A DNA stretch of 64,000 bases from Zingiber officinale. Taxonomy: Eukaryota; Streptophyta; Magnoliopsida; Zingiberales; Zingiberaceae. The notes below the pieces were generated by a model that worked only from the letters and a program-made list of their open reading frames with translations, made no database searches and was not told the DNA's origin. This document shows, in pieces, positions 24,401 to 33,970 of the stretch. Where the stretch lies: assembly GCF_018446385.1 (NCBI RefSeq), contig NC_055989.1, positions 134,009,004-134,073,003 on the forward strand, written 5' to 3'. Numbering within the stretch: position 1 is the first letter of the stretch; each line of letters starts with the position of its first letter. Made by a program: the position numbers and the translations under genes.

Positions 24401-26535
24401 TTGGAGGGTAAAGCACAAAATATAGAAAATATCATAAACAAAATGATATACCCACTTAGAATTAACACTCATACAACATATTAATTAGAGATTAACTGAT
24501 CAGTTAATATGAAAAGCAATGTCTAAAGGAATTGCAGATAGTAAAACAAGTATAGAAAGTACGTACCTCATAAAGACCACCTTTTACCGGGACACCTACT
24601 CTCTCTTCCTCTAAAGCATACAGTTCATCATATTGATAGCAAGAAGTTGAGCTACCAATCGCCTGAAGTCCACTTGGACCCTCACTACATTCTGCATATT
24701 CCTTCCACCAATGTGCAAGTAGTTCTTCCTCTCTCTGTCTCATTTTTTTTTTTTTTTTTTGCAGACATTTCAATGAGAACTTTATGTAAAATAGTAACAC
24801 TTGTTTTAGAAATAAAAGAAAATTTGCAATTCATGATTACAAGATTATACTGTTTCAGAATTTGTAATAATAAACTTTTTTTTATCAGAGATTTGATATG
24901 GAATACTAGAATTCTAAAGCTAAGAGCAATTTAGAAACAAAATGTACCCAATATGGACACCATATGCTGCCAGCTTAGCAAATAATTTGATATGCAAGCA
25001 TAAAGCATCACCTAAACTTGGCACAAGCTTTCTGACAAATTGAATTATACATATTTAAATAAAATAAAATAAAATAAGACAGTTGTTTATCTACCAATCA
25101 AATTTGTTAACATGGGTCTAGCCTATCATTATGCAGAAGACCACATTTAAGGTTGTCTAGGCAACAGTATATCCTATACAGAGAAGGATAACCAGTGAAT
25201 ATGCAGGATTAAATTCTTATAGAACACCTGTCTTGTCATCCTTTGTCAATCCTGACAATGAGAGTTTATAATTTCAGCAGTTTGAAGTGAACTAAGATTG
25301 GTGAAAATGATGAATACAATCAACAGAAAATGAAGTCAAAAATCCTCCTGTATCCTTTAAGTGTGAAAAACCTATATGCCATATATCCCAACTGTTACCT
25401 TAATAATTTCTTGGTCCATGATAGAAGTATTTGTTCTGTAAGTATCTAAAATTTAGAGTATTTGTTTGCACAAAGAAAACCACATCCCCATGATAGGCTT
25501 GTCATTAGAGTATGAAGCTGTAAGAAATTAAACAGGTTGTGATCCTAATAAAGACCTGCAAGAAAGAAGCCTCTAGTGCAAGAGAATCTCTCATACTGAA
25601 TCGGAAATAATCACTTTTGCCAACAATTTCTGTTCTAGGAATTGAAGCCGCAAGCTCTGTAAAACAAACATAACATATCCATAAGCAGAGTACACATTAT
25701 ATGCAATGTTATCTATATGCAATGACATCATAGCACATTAAATTATTACTTTATGCTAAAACTAGCATAACCTAAAAAATTTGTATGACAAAAAATGATT
25801 GTCATTAAAAATAGAATCACACACTGCTGGACTGTTAGAATTGGTCCTTTCTGTCTAGCTTCTATATGACGATCTTAACAAAGTTCTCTGTTTTCTTCTT
25901 CTGAGTGAACTATTTTGCAAGTGAACTACTTAGCAGTAATTAAATTATTAATTATGTACACTCTTTGTTTCTAATGAAACATTGAAATAATTTGAGATCG
26001 AACGCAAAGGTTCAAAAAGTAAACAATGGTAAACATTTCAAATCCTTTGAATATTTAAACATAAAGAGTGGATAACCAGCTATACATAGTGATATTTATG
26101 CAACTACTTTGCATTTATCTGTCAATATTTCTTCATTTATATATAGAGTAGGCTTCTGCTGCACCTTTCTTCAAATTAATAAACAAAAAAGAGTTCAAAT
26201 GTGTATGCGCATAAAAGCCAAAATCCTGATAAATTTTTGGTGAACTTAGTTTCGTTGGAAATGAAATACAGCAACCAACCCTTTTCTGCAAGAGGCACTT
26301 TGCAGAAGTACCAACGGACATCATCCCCATCAGAAGGGCTCTTCGTGAGTGCAAGATACTTCTGGTGGCCCTTGCACTGTTCAATTGCATCCTCCAATTT
26401 GGCAATGTTTGATGGAGTATTTTTCAACAAATCAGGTGAAATCTCCTCAACCGGATTATAACCAGAAATATCCGAGAACAAAGGCATATCTTCACCGGCA
26501 CTTTCTAGAACGTTAGTTACTTCAGCATTTGCCAT
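3018..26535 (-). CDS. SGR2: SGR2-like DDHD phospholipase A1, N-terminal 423 codons (partial)
   Basis: Nine minus-strand exons join in one frame with GT-AG borders: 26280-26535, 25556-25656, 24567-24734, 20266-20421, 19726-19797, 19507-19650, 11489-11539, 10474-10644 and 3018-3167. Together they give exactly 423 codons. ATG at 26533-26535 is the first in frame. The protein matches plant SHOOT GRAVITROPISM 2 as I know it: the HWFARKGGLDWLP-type segment in exon 4, LHALFTGEDDTWEAWL in exon 6, LRQQKEEEMDDYCSQ in exon 7, HLVFMVHGIGQ at the start of the lipase fold in exon 8, and LSATVHDVLYYMSPIY in exon 9. Arabidopsis SGR2 is about 930 aa; the GxSxG serine motif and DDHD domain must lie left of position 1. 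The family is a phosphatidic-acid-preferring phospholipase A1 of vacuolar and endomembranes, needed for shoot gravitropism. Introns are very large because of transposon insertions. All exons are intact, so the gene may be active. Confidence 0.9.
3168..4073. other. SGR2-like intron 8, unassigned AT-rich part
   Basis: This is intron sequence between exon 9 and the Ty3/gypsy insertion. It is AT-rich with no coding frame, RNA gene or repeat that I recognise. Confidence 0.5.
4074..6910 (+). repeat. 5' LTR of the gypsy element, with insertion
   Basis: Homology to the 3' LTR is visible at the start, in the CT-rich block with CTCTCTCCTCTCT (about 4280-4480 versus 8395-8600), in ACCATCAAAACCAA (4508 versus 8615), in TTGACATTG near 4813 versus 8867, and in the tail with CATCTCTTGCTT (about 6805 versus 9770). 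Extra sequence between about 4860 and 6300 has no counterpart in the 3' copy. Confidence 0.6.
5650..6175 (-). mobile_element. RTE-type LINE, truncated 3' part
   Basis: On the minus strand, interrupted frames resemble the C-terminal region of plant RTE reverse transcriptases (LPLKLKGKFYKM, then RMLR and DIRGWTK-like segments). The sequence ends with the widespread plant RTE tail, seen on the plus strand as ACAACCAAGACTTTTATCC...GTGGGCTTGGCTATATAGATT, next to a CAA-rich end at about 5650. The 5' truncation is typical of LINE insertions. It sits inside the 5' LTR of the gypsy element and is younger than it. A second copy of the same tail lies at 13215-13680. Confidence 0.65.
7255..7965 (+). pseudogene. 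Ty3/gypsy RNase H and integrase remnant
   Basis: Interrupted frames read as the end of a gypsy RNase H (YHLEKANIMVDALS followed by a stop, about 7340-7390), the integrase zinc-finger region (MYKDLKQLYWWKGIKRDIVDF, about 7744-7810) and the integrase entry (PKWKWEHVIMDFVIGL, about 7880-7930). Stops and frameshifts separate them. Gag, protease and reverse transcriptase are missing, so the element is a deletion derivative. Confidence 0.75.
8092..9880 (+). repeat. 3' LTR of the gypsy element
   Basis: This is the direct-repeat partner of 4074-6910, about 1.8 kb long. A purine-rich run (AGTAGGAAAG) immediately precedes it and fits a polypurine tract. It contains a TA microsatellite at 9453-9482. 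Confidence 0.6.
9453..9482. repeat. (TA)15 microsatellite
   Basis: An uninterrupted TA dinucleotide run inside the 3' LTR of the gypsy element. Confidence 0.95.
10096..10242 (-). mobile_element. Degraded Au-type SINE with 17-bp TSD
   Basis: The insert is flanked by a perfect 17-bp duplication, TGGGTATTAAATTGTAA, at 10079-10095 and 10243-10259. On the minus strand it begins with a tRNA-like head (GAGGAGCCTTGAG..., then a B-box-like TTCGAATCGCC) and ends with a T-run after GGGCTGC. It aligns in order with the better preserved copy at 14403-14572. It lies in SGR2-like intron 8, 230 bp from exon 8. Confidence 0.8.
10645..11488. other. SGR2-like intron 7
   Basis: An 844-bp AT-rich intron between exons 7 and 8. 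No gene, RNA or recognised transposon is seen in it. Confidence 0.6.
11690..12480 (+). repeat. AT-rich dispersed repeat with GC-rich tail, copy 1
   Basis: It opens with TTTAAAATTTCAATCCGTGTCGG and GGTACCATATCGTATTATGCC, continues through AT-rich sequence, and ends in a GC-rich block (12290-12480) with phrases such as GTTGCGACAACC and GATTGCAGCACC. The same order of segments occurs at 13815-15110. This copy is shorter and its ends are unclear. It is an unclassified repeat. Confidence 0.5.
12480..13214. other. Unassigned intron sequence
   Basis: AT-rich part of SGR2-like intron 6 with no coding frame or repeat that I can classify. Confidence 0.5.
13215..13680 (-). mobile_element. RTE-type LINE, truncated 3' part (second copy)
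   Basis: The plus strand shows the RTE tail ACAACCAAGACTTATCCCAC then GTGGGGTCGGCTATATGGAT. Upstream on the minus strand are decayed RT C-terminal frames with the GWTR and RMDK-like context also seen at 5650-6175. It is 5' truncated. It lies immediately left of repeat copy 2. Confidence 0.65.
13815..15110 (+). repeat. AT-rich repeat with GC-rich tail, copy 2, with loosely inverted ends
   Basis: The left end reads AAGGTTTAAAATTTTGACCC and the right end, on the opposite strand, CATGGCTTGAAATTCCGTGT: imperfect inverted termini. This suggests a non-autonomous DNA transposon or foldback element. The 3' third is GC-rich (about 14740-15080) and repeats motifs such as GGTCGCAGCACCCTCCACGA. An Au SINE is nested at 14403-14572. 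No TSD could be settled. Confidence 0.45.
14403..14572 (-). mobile_element. Au SINE with perfect 19-bp TSD
   Basis: The 170-bp insert is flanked by an exact 19-bp duplication at 14384-14402 and 14573-14591 (AAAAATAAAAAATTAACTA). On the minus strand it starts GGGAGCCTTGGCGCAACGGT, which carries an RNA polymerase III A box, continues to a B box GGTTCGAATCC, and ends in CGGGCTGTCC plus a T-run. This is the classic layout of the plant Au SINE family. The promoter boxes look intact, so this is a relatively young copy. It lies inside dispersed repeat copy 2. Confidence 0.92.
15269..16048 (-). repeat. 3' LTR of the copia element
   Basis: A 780-bp copy paired with 18133-18977. It includes a GC-rich middle (about 15590-15940) shared with the partner (18440-18890). 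It is shorter than the partner by internal indels. Confidence 0.85.
17270..18075 (-). pseudogene. Ty1/copia gag remnant
   Basis: An open frame at 17647-18075 starts MARPSIYLSKFEGEFASRKK and shows copia gag features, including YESAKELWEKFLELHEGTSEA near residues 83-103. Further down, frames at about 17270-17500 contain a CCHC zinc knuckle (CYHCNEGHVKDNC) in a different frame from the neighbouring open stretch. Frameshifts split the protein, so it is not functional as read. The internal region has no pol genes. Confidence 0.75.
18133..18977 (-). repeat. 5' LTR of the copia element
   Basis: An 845-bp copy that starts TGTTGGTCCC and ends TTACA on the plus strand. The PBS complement follows on its left side, which fixes the element's minus orientation. 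Confidence 0.85.
20422..21082. other. Unassigned part of SGR2-like intron 3
   Basis: AT-rich intron sequence between exon 4 and the next copia insertion. No feature is recognised. Confidence 0.5.
21083..22203 (+). repeat. Probable 5' LTR of the decayed copia element
   Basis: The boundaries are taken from the TG...CA ends and from the adjacent primer binding site. No partner LTR is present in the window, so the left end rests on resemblance to other copia LTR starts (GGAGGGGGAGGGGATGAATAG). Confidence 0.6.
22280..24000 (+). pseudogene. Copia gag-pol remnants
   Basis: Broken frames read as copia gag (MKALLECQGI start; FFFIYRGLDEDIFQ; VNYVVATIEISKDVKDMKLDKL), a piece from the protease/linker region (HVSFGDSSKAQVKGGKVFIP), then the integrase N-terminal zinc-finger area (LPHIENICAGCVFSKNLRK) and further remnants. 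Stops and shifts are frequent. No reverse transcriptase is recognisable. Confidence 0.7.
24735..25555. other. SGR2-like intron 2
   Basis: An 821-bp AT-rich intron with a poly-pyrimidine run near its 3' splice site (on the plus strand a T-run at 24742-24760). No other element is seen. Confidence 0.6.
25657..26279. other. SGR2-like intron 1
   Basis: A 623-bp AT-rich intron. The donor GTTGGT after AAAAGG and acceptor TTTTACAG give the correct phase for exons 1 and 2. No insertion is recognised. Confidence 0.6.
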
Positions 26536-27290
26536 TACCAAATATTAAGCAACTTTTAGGCAAATGCCTGAAATTAAGCTGGCCTCCTGTAATCAGGTAG
26601 AAAAAGAGAAGGAAAGAAAGCATATCAGTTATGACTTGGCATCGAACCTCAGGAGCTAACAAGCAACAGAAAACAACAAACATAAAATTATTCCCAGATT
26701 TAATTAAGAAAACTAAACAAAATGAACTAAACCAAATCCTCAGTCAAGTAAACATTGTCTACACCGATACAGCAAAAAAGAGTGGCACCTTTCTGAATTC
26801 CAGTGAGAAATGGAGAGAATTACTATAAAGGCAACGACAACCGTGACATCGAAATGAAGACCGCTACCATAGACTTGTCCAACGGCAAAAAAAAAAAAAC
26901 CTGGCACGAACTCCATGCGAAGGAAATCTTCCATGGCAAGCTTAACACCAACGGAATTGAAGGGACACCGTTTCGCAAAATTTCGATCGATCAAGACAAG
27001 AAAATCGCAAAGAAAAATAAAAAGACATGAAAAGAGAAAAGCTTACGGCCGGATCACGCAACCTCGAAACTGATGGCAGTGAGATTAAGAAGATGTCGAC
27101 GCGTGTGAGAGGAGAAGGCGTCGGTGTACTAGGGCCTGTAGCAAGGGGAAGAGAAGGAAGAAGCAGCGGAGCCAATGGGCGTGGGCGTGGGCGTGGGCGT
27201 GGGCGGGCGTGGTGGCGTGGATTTGAGAAGAAGGCTGAGGTGATGAAGGGAATAAGCAGGCAGTTACGGCCCAGCAATAGCTTCACCTGT
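26536..27290 (-). other. SGR2: SGR2-like 5' UTR with probable leader intron
   Basis: Upstream of the ATG there is a good acceptor (ACAG ending at 26587) and, further up, a donor GTAAGC at 27046-27041. This suggests a 5' UTR of about 50 bp next to the ATG, a leader intron at about 26587-27046, and a first non-coding exon from 27047 to about 27290. The upstream exon is GC-rich and holds a G-rich hexamer repeat. Inferred from splice-site consensus only. Confidence 0.5.
27177..27207 (+). repeat. G-rich GTGGGC hexamer repeat in SGR2-like leader region
   Basis: Five to six GGG runs spaced by CGT form a tandem GTGGGC repeat on the plus strand, so the SGR2-like transcript would be C-rich here. The pattern could allow a G-quadruplex on the non-transcript strand. 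It lies in the inferred first 5' UTR exon. Confidence 0.7.
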
Positions 27291-27612
27291 TCATTAAATG
27301 CATTGATTTCTTTACGGTTTTTTTATTAATCACCTACCATCGAATTTAAAATTTTCATTCAATTATTTTAAAATTCATTTTTTTAGAAAAATATCTATTA
27401 TTTAAATTAATTTGGCTCAATTTTAATTTTAAAATTTCTAATCCAATTAAATCGATTAAATCGGTCCTTAAATCTATATAGTGAAAAATTCTAACGATTA
27501 GGAAATTAAAATAGGATAAAATGTATCATTATTAAAAAGTTTGATTAATTCAATTTAAAATTAAATTAATTAATATTTTACTAATTCAATTTATTTGATT
27601 TTTATTGAAATG

Positions 27613-29151
27613 AGTAAAGTAGAAAAAAATCCCCAATCATAACTTGGATTTTACACACAATCCCCACTCATAAAAACCTTTGTTTCCACTCTCCGTATGT
27701 AAAGTCTTATTTCTTTCAATTCCCTCATGTAAATATTATTACCTAATTGTCCCTCAGATTTTTTAGGTACAAAAGGTCTAAAAATGAGTATAATTCCTCT
27801 TAAAGTCAGCACTTTACAATATAATCAAGTATATTTTCTATTAAATTGAGCATAGTTTTTTCCCTATTTTAATATAATTCCTCCTAAATTCAATAATATT
27901 TAAAGAAAATCTAGTAAATTTTTTATCCAATTAAGTATCGTTTAAAGAAAATCTATTATATTTTCTATCCAATTGAGTATCATTTAAAGAAAATCTAGTA
28001 TATTCAAGTATATTTTATATTAAAATTGTCCTTCATATTTTTAGGTATAAATAGTCTAAAAATAAGTATAATTCTTATTAAATTCAACACTTTAAACTAG
28101 AATCGAGTATAATTTCTATTAAATTGAGTATGATTTTTTTCCTACTTAATATAATTTTTCCTAAATTTAACATTATTTAAAGAAAATCTAGTATATTTCT
28201 CATCCAATTGAGTATCATTTAAAGAAAATCTAGTATATTTTCCATCCAATTGAAGTGGAAAAAGAATCGTGCTCAATTTGATAGAAAATATACTAGATTC
28301 TATTTAATGTACTGAATTTGAGAGGAATTATATTCTTTTTTAGACTTTTTATACTTAAAATATCAGGGACAATTAGGTAAGTATATTTGACTAGAGAGTG
28401 AAAACAAAAATTTGTTCCAATGGGGACTGCATGCAAAATTGTGTTTTTCAATAGGGACTGCATGCAATCCCTATTGGTAAACAAATCTTTGCATGCAATC
28501 CCCATCCATGAAAATATTTGTTTTCACTCCCCAGCTAAACATATTTATCTAATTGTTCATGATATTTTTAAGTACAAAAAATCTAAAAATCAGTATAAAT
28601 TCTCTTAAATTCAGTATATTAAATTAGAATCTAATATATTTTCTATCAAATTGAGCACGATTATTTTTTCACCTCAAAATATACTCAATTTTAGTTTAAT
28701 GTGTTGAATTTAATAGAAATTATACTCATTTTTAGACTATTTGTACAAAAAAATATGAGGGTTAATTTCGATAGAAAATATACTCAATCCTAGTATAGAG
28801 TGTTGGATTCTAGTGTAAAGTGCTGTATTTAACAGGAATTATACTTGTTTTTAGACTTTTTATACCTAAAAAATAAGAAGGACAATTTTGATAAAAAAAT
28901 ATACTCGATTTTAATATAAAGTGCTGACTTTATGAAGAATTATATTAGTTTTTGGACATTTTGTATTCAATTTTGGACTTTTTGTACCTAAAAAATCTGA
29001 GGGACAATTTAGGTAACAATATTTACATGAGGAAATTGAAACAAGTAATATTTTGCATGCAGAGAGTGAAAACAAATTTTTTTAGACATGGGGATTATAT
29101 GCAAAGTTAACATTGTGATTAGGGATTTTTCTCTAATTTACCGTATATAAA
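27613..29151. mobile_element. Foldback element with nested inverted repeats
   Basis: The left arm begins AGTAAAGTAGAAAAAAATCCCC; the right end, on the opposite strand, begins GGTAAATTAGAGAAAAATCCC. Shared inverted blocks follow in order: AATCCCCA, AACAAA/TTTGTTT plus CACTCTC, CCTCATGTAAATATT, TTTTTTAGGTACAAAA and TTCCTCTTAAA. A second, inner palindrome is centred near 28460 (TGCATGCA) and includes CAATAGGGACTGCATGCAAT. No transposase is present. It fills most of the spacer between the divergent SGR2-like and ALFIN-like genes. The family was not determined. Confidence 0.75.
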
Positions 29152-29529
29152 TGAGAGAAAAGAGGGAAAATTTTAATTTAATTTGAGTGAAAAGAAAAGG
29201 AAATTAAATTATTACAACGTAGAGCAAAGAAAATAAAAAAAATAAAACAGAAAAGAAATGTGCCATTTGGTTATTTTTCAAATTTTGATACGTCTTTTGT
29301 AATGGCAACAACGAATACGTTCATCTCCAAATACTTCAGTTAATCCGTCTCAGTCCCCGTCGCCCAATCAATTCATTAGCCATCTTCTCAGTCATCTCAT
29401 CATCCATTCCAACCCCAACGCCACTTGCCCTCTCCTTTCGGCCCCTTTCCCTTCCTCTCCCTAAACCATACTCCTCCTCCCTTTCGCGCATTGCAGCACA
29501 ACTGAGTCCCTCCGCTCCAACTCCGCCCA

Positions 29530-29568
29530 AAACCCTAACCCTTCAATCAGGGATACCTGAAACCCTAA
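29530..29568 (+). promoter_or_regulatory. Two telo boxes upstream of the ALFIN-like ATG
   Basis: AAACCCTAA occurs at 29530-29538 and 29560-29568, about 100-140 bp before the start codon, within a pyrimidine-rich leader-like stretch. Telo boxes are a known element of plant promoters and 5' regions of growth-related genes. Function here is inference. Confidence 0.55.
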
Positions 29569-29667
29569 CCTTTCCTATCCCCTCCATTCTTGCGGCGGAA
29601 TCTTTGCTCCGGTCCTACTAGGGCGCTAGCAATATTTCTTACTCTACCGCCTGCAAGTAATTCCAAG

Positions 29668-32339
29668 ATGGATGGGGGCGGAGCGACGCTCGTCTCTCAC
29701 TCGCCCGAAGATGTTTTTCGAGACTTCAGAGGCCGCCGCGCCGGCATGATCAAGGCTCTCACTACTGGTCTCATTCCTCTGGCTGTCTCCAGTCATTAAG
29801 CCTATTTATGTTTTTCTTTCTGTGTGGTGCTTTCTAATCGCATTTTGGTTCTACTGGTTGGTGTGGCACAGAGGTCGAGAAATTCTACCATCTGTGTGAT
29901 CCTGGTAAGATTAAATTTTAGCTTGTTAGTCTTTCGGTTTCATAGATGCCATATTTTTGTAGCTCTTGATGCTTCGAAGGCCTTTCTTCCTTGCTAGAAA
30001 TCTTCGATGCTTACTTTCTTCGGGTTAATCTGTGAAACCAATTATTCATTATAGTATCGGATTTTATGAGACGAACATCTTATTTCGGATGTTGAAGCCT
30101 TTGTAGAATGCAGCTTTGTTGGCGTCACCCTGTCTGCTTGGACATAGTTAGTTGACTGTGTCATCTAGTTTTCGTGTCTGACTATATGTTACCCATTATT
30201 CTTTTATTGTCTTGTTGATTTTTTTCTTGACTATTTCACCCAAGTAATTTGATATACCTCTTTCTGGTTCAACGCTGTGCGAGTGTCTGCGAAACCTTTT
30301 GTTCAATATCCTCCTTATCTGATGAAAAATAGTTGGTGTTTGAAAGCTTGTAGACGTATGCTTCTGCCTGTGTATCATCCTTCCAAAGAACATTGTGAGG
30401 GTAGCCAAATAAGGATTTGAAAAATATCTCTACGGAGCTGCAAGCACTAAGTAGATACTAGCTTTGTGTTACCAGACTATTTGTTTGACAGCTTGATCAT
30501 TTATCAGTCTATATAAGATAATACTTGTGTGGGCTAGTTATTCATTAGGTTGACAAAGTATGAATACATAGAGATTGTTAAATGTCATTTCTCATTATAT
30601 GGAAAATTTTGCAGAAAAAGAGAACTTGTCTCTTTATGGATTTCCTAATGAGACATGGGAAGTAAACTTGCCAGCTGAAGAAGTGCCACCAGAACTCCCT
30701 GAACCAGCCCTTGGAATCAACTTTGCTCGGGATGGAATGACTGAAAACGATTGGCTGGCTCTAGTAGCAATCCATAGTGATTCGTGGTTACTTGCTGTTG
30801 CCTTCTATTTTAGTGCACGTTTTGGCTTTGACAAAGAGTCAAGGTAACTGAATGCCACTAGATGCTTTGATTCTTCTTCATTTCTCTTGAGAGCAAATAT
30901 ATGTTATTCTTTATTTATTCTTATAAATTCATCAAAGGATTTCTGATATATTTTATGTCTTTTTATAGATGATAAGTATGTCAATAATGACTTCAGTTAT
31001 GCTTCTGATCATTTTATTGATTCTCCTCAAATGATAAGTATGTCAATAATGACTTCAGTTATTCTTGGAGAATGACAATTCTTAAATTTTTATGGATTTT
31101 TTTTGTTGTTGCTTTATAATATGTGTTTGTGCTGGTAGTGTTGCTGGCTGCAATTGTTTGTTTCAGCTTGAAGGCATAGTTGTCATGAACTTACTGATAA
31201 ATATTTCTACAAAAACATTCATACACTGAACTTGCTGGTAAATATTGATAATATGAGTCATGGCTTGTTTCAATTGTGTGTAAATATTTACTACTTACTG
31301 GTAGTCATATACCATTGCTTGTAGCTACCTATTCAGGATGTCCTTCGAACTTCTTAATTATCTGGATTAAGGATTCAATCCCATTTGCCACTTGTATTCA
31401 GCAAATGTGAGCCTGCAAATTAATTTTTAATGTGACATAGTATTGTTCTGGAATGACCAAGCAAAAGGATATGAACTATTCACATGCCATAACAATTGGG
31501 ATATGCCTTAACTCAATGCCTGCAGATGGTAGTTGGAAGAATAATCAGTGGTTAATCTGGACATGTTATGTTAACTAGAAACTCAATCTTCAAGCTACAA
31601 AGGGAGTGTTGGTGAAGAGACTTGAATTTGGTTGAGATCCAGATCCATTGACTCACAGTCTAGCCACTTTACATTGAAACTGTTGCTGCTTCCAGAAATT
31701 TGTTTTATCAAACATGTCTCTATTGCGTGTTTCATGTAAAATGAAAGAGGTTATGAATGGTAATGCATAATGTCTACACTATTCCAAGGTCCACTTTTCA
31801 AACAAATATTTTACCTGACTTGGTTTACCATGCGGCTATTTGACACTGCAGAAGACGACTTTTCAACATGATCAACAATCTCCCTACTATATATGAAGTT
31901 GTAACAGGGTTGGCCAAGAAGCAGGTAAAGGAGAAAACCCCTAATAGAAGCAATAAGAACAAGTCAAGCTCTAAGGTGGAATAATCCTCCCATGTTCTCT
32001 GTATTTTATTTCTTGCGGTTACCAATTTTAGCCATCTATTAGTGTTATATTTCTCAGAGGTCCAGTGAAGCAGAGGTTCGCAAGTCACTACCATCTATGC
32101 CTCCTTACAAAGATGATGAAGACGATATCAGGGAGGGTCATGAAGACTTCGAGGAGCATGATAACACTTTATGTGGTGCATGTGGTGAAAATTATGGTAA
32201 CGACGAGTTCTGGATATGCTGCGACATTTGTGAACAGTGGTTTCACGGGAAGTGTGTCAAGATCACACCTGCTCGTGCGGAGCACATCAAGCAGTACAAA
32301 TGCCCAAGCTGCAGCAACAGTAAGAGGATTAGAGCATGA
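29668..32339 (+). CDS. ALFIN-LIKE PHD-finger protein (complete, 255 aa)
   Basis: Five exons join in frame with GT-AG borders: 29668-29767, 29872-29904, 30615-30843, 31852-31975 and 32058-32339 (TGA). Residues 1-150 are the conserved ALFIN N-terminal domain: [18 protein letters not shown], then [20 protein letters not shown], the [20 protein letters not shown] segment, and [21 protein letters not shown] basic and acidic linker follows. The C-terminal PHD finger, about residues 199-251, has all Cys4-His-Cys3 ligands (CGACGENY...[15 protein letters not shown]...YKCPSC). Length matches the family (about 240-260 aa). ALFIN-like proteins are nuclear readers of H3K4me2/3 that take part in chromatin regulation of development, germination and stress responses. 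The start ATG is in the family context and follows a leader with telo boxes. Which member it is cannot be told. Confidence 0.97.
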
Positions 32340-33170
32340 GACAACGTGCAGTTTCTGATGGTTTCTAACACCGAGAAATCACTTTAGATTCTAGACTAAA
32401 CCCTTTTCTGTGTTGAGCTTGATGTCGATCGCTCTTCTCGCTCAAGCTTTGTACTTGTTTGTATTAGGTGGCTAGATATATCTAATTTGGATGATCAGAA
32501 GAAAGATTTCTCTTGCATTTAATCTTGAATTTAATTGTCTTATTTTTGTTTCCTACGCCATGTAAAAAGATTAATCATCTTGTAGTTTACACAATAATCC
32601 GGAATTTGGCAGCGGGCCTCAATTGAGCTGTTCAAACTTACCATTTTCACGGAGAGCGAGAATTATAAAATAACTTGTAAATTTAATTAGTTTAGTGTTA
32701 CCTAGTAAATTAAATTAATCGATATAATTTTTAAATTCAGTTTGATTTATTTAGAAATTATTTTTTTTAAAAAAAAAGTTAATTTAATTAGTTTAGTGTT
32801 ACCTAGTAGGAATGGATGAGTAAAAATTTAATTAAATTAAATTAATCTAACTAATTTTTAAATTCAGTTTGATTTATTTGAAAATTATATATTTTTTAAA
32901 AATGGTTAATTTGATTTGTTTCGGGTTTTAAATGTATTATTCGACTGAATTTTTATATTAAATTAAAAATTTAAACTTTATTTTTAATTTTATTAAAAAA
33001 ATAATTTTTTAAATAAATTCAGTTAAAAATTAAATTAATTGATATTTTATTAATTTTATTTATTTATTTTAAAATTTAATCGGTTTAATTTATTTGAAAA
33101 AAATCTTCTCAATTCAGTTTTAACTCAATACTTAAATCTAGTGTTCTGACTAGAATTATTATTGCAAATT
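32340..33170. other. ALFIN-like 3' UTR and AT-rich spacer
   Basis: The first about 250 bp are probably 3' UTR. The rest is AT-rich sequence with short repeats of TTAATTTAATTAGTTTAGTGTTACC (two copies near 32680 and 32780, given here only by position). No gene is seen. Confidence 0.5.
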
Positions 33171-33379
33171 TAAGGTGGCGTTTGGTTTATGAATTTGGGA
33201 ATGAGGGAATGGATTCATTTTTAAACCTTATATTTGATTGATGTAAATGGAATCAAGATTTTGAAATGAAATTCAAAAATTTAGGTATGAATAAAACTCA
33301 CCCTCTCCCTTGGGTTTTGATGGAATAGAAATATTAATTAAGTTTTTGACAAAAATATCCTTAGTATATTTGTTCAATT

Positions 33380-33970
33380 TTTCTTTCATTTCACACTCTC
33401 TCATCATATTTTCTCTCTCCTAATTCTATTATCACACTTTTTCTCTCCTCATTCTCTCTTATCACACATTCTCTATTATTTTCTCTCTATATTCTCTCCC
33501 ATCACACACTCTCTCCTCATTTTATCTCTCTTCATTCTCTTCCATCACACTTTCTCTCTCATTATATACTCTCCTCATTTTTTCATCATACTTTCTCTCT
33601 CCTCAATCTCTCTTACCAAACACTCTCTCCTCATTTTCTCTCAGTACACTCTCTCTCCTCAATATTTCATTCTCTCTCATCACACTTTCTCTCTCTTTAT
33701 TTTTTCTCATCACTCTTTCTCTCTCATCATACTTTCTGTCTCCTCAATATTTCATTTTCTCTCATCATACTTTCTCTCTCTTCATTTTTTCTCATCGCTC
33801 TCTCTCTCAGCACACACTCTCTCATCATACTTTCTCTCTCATCATACTTTCTCTCTCCTCAATATTTCATTTTCTCTCATCATACTTTCTCTCTCTTCAT
33901 TTTTTCCCATCACTCTTTCTCTCTCTCAGCACACTTCCTCTTTCCTCAATATTTCATTTTCTCTTATCAT
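33380..33970. repeat. CT-rich degenerate tandem repeat inside the Harbinger-like element
   Basis: Dozens of CTCTCTC/ATCATACTTT units with TCAATATTTCATTTTCTC variants. The tract continues at 37011-37240 on the other side of the CACTA insertion. Confidence 0.85.

Noticed and set aside
27027-27329. 100-codon Gly/Arg-rich plus-strand frame
   Set aside because: It runs over the GTGGGC repeat and is antisense to the SGR2-like leader; no family match or splice context.
32065-32358. Plus-strand 97-codon frame overlapping the PHD exon
   Set aside because: Out-of-frame shadow of the last ALFIN-like exon.
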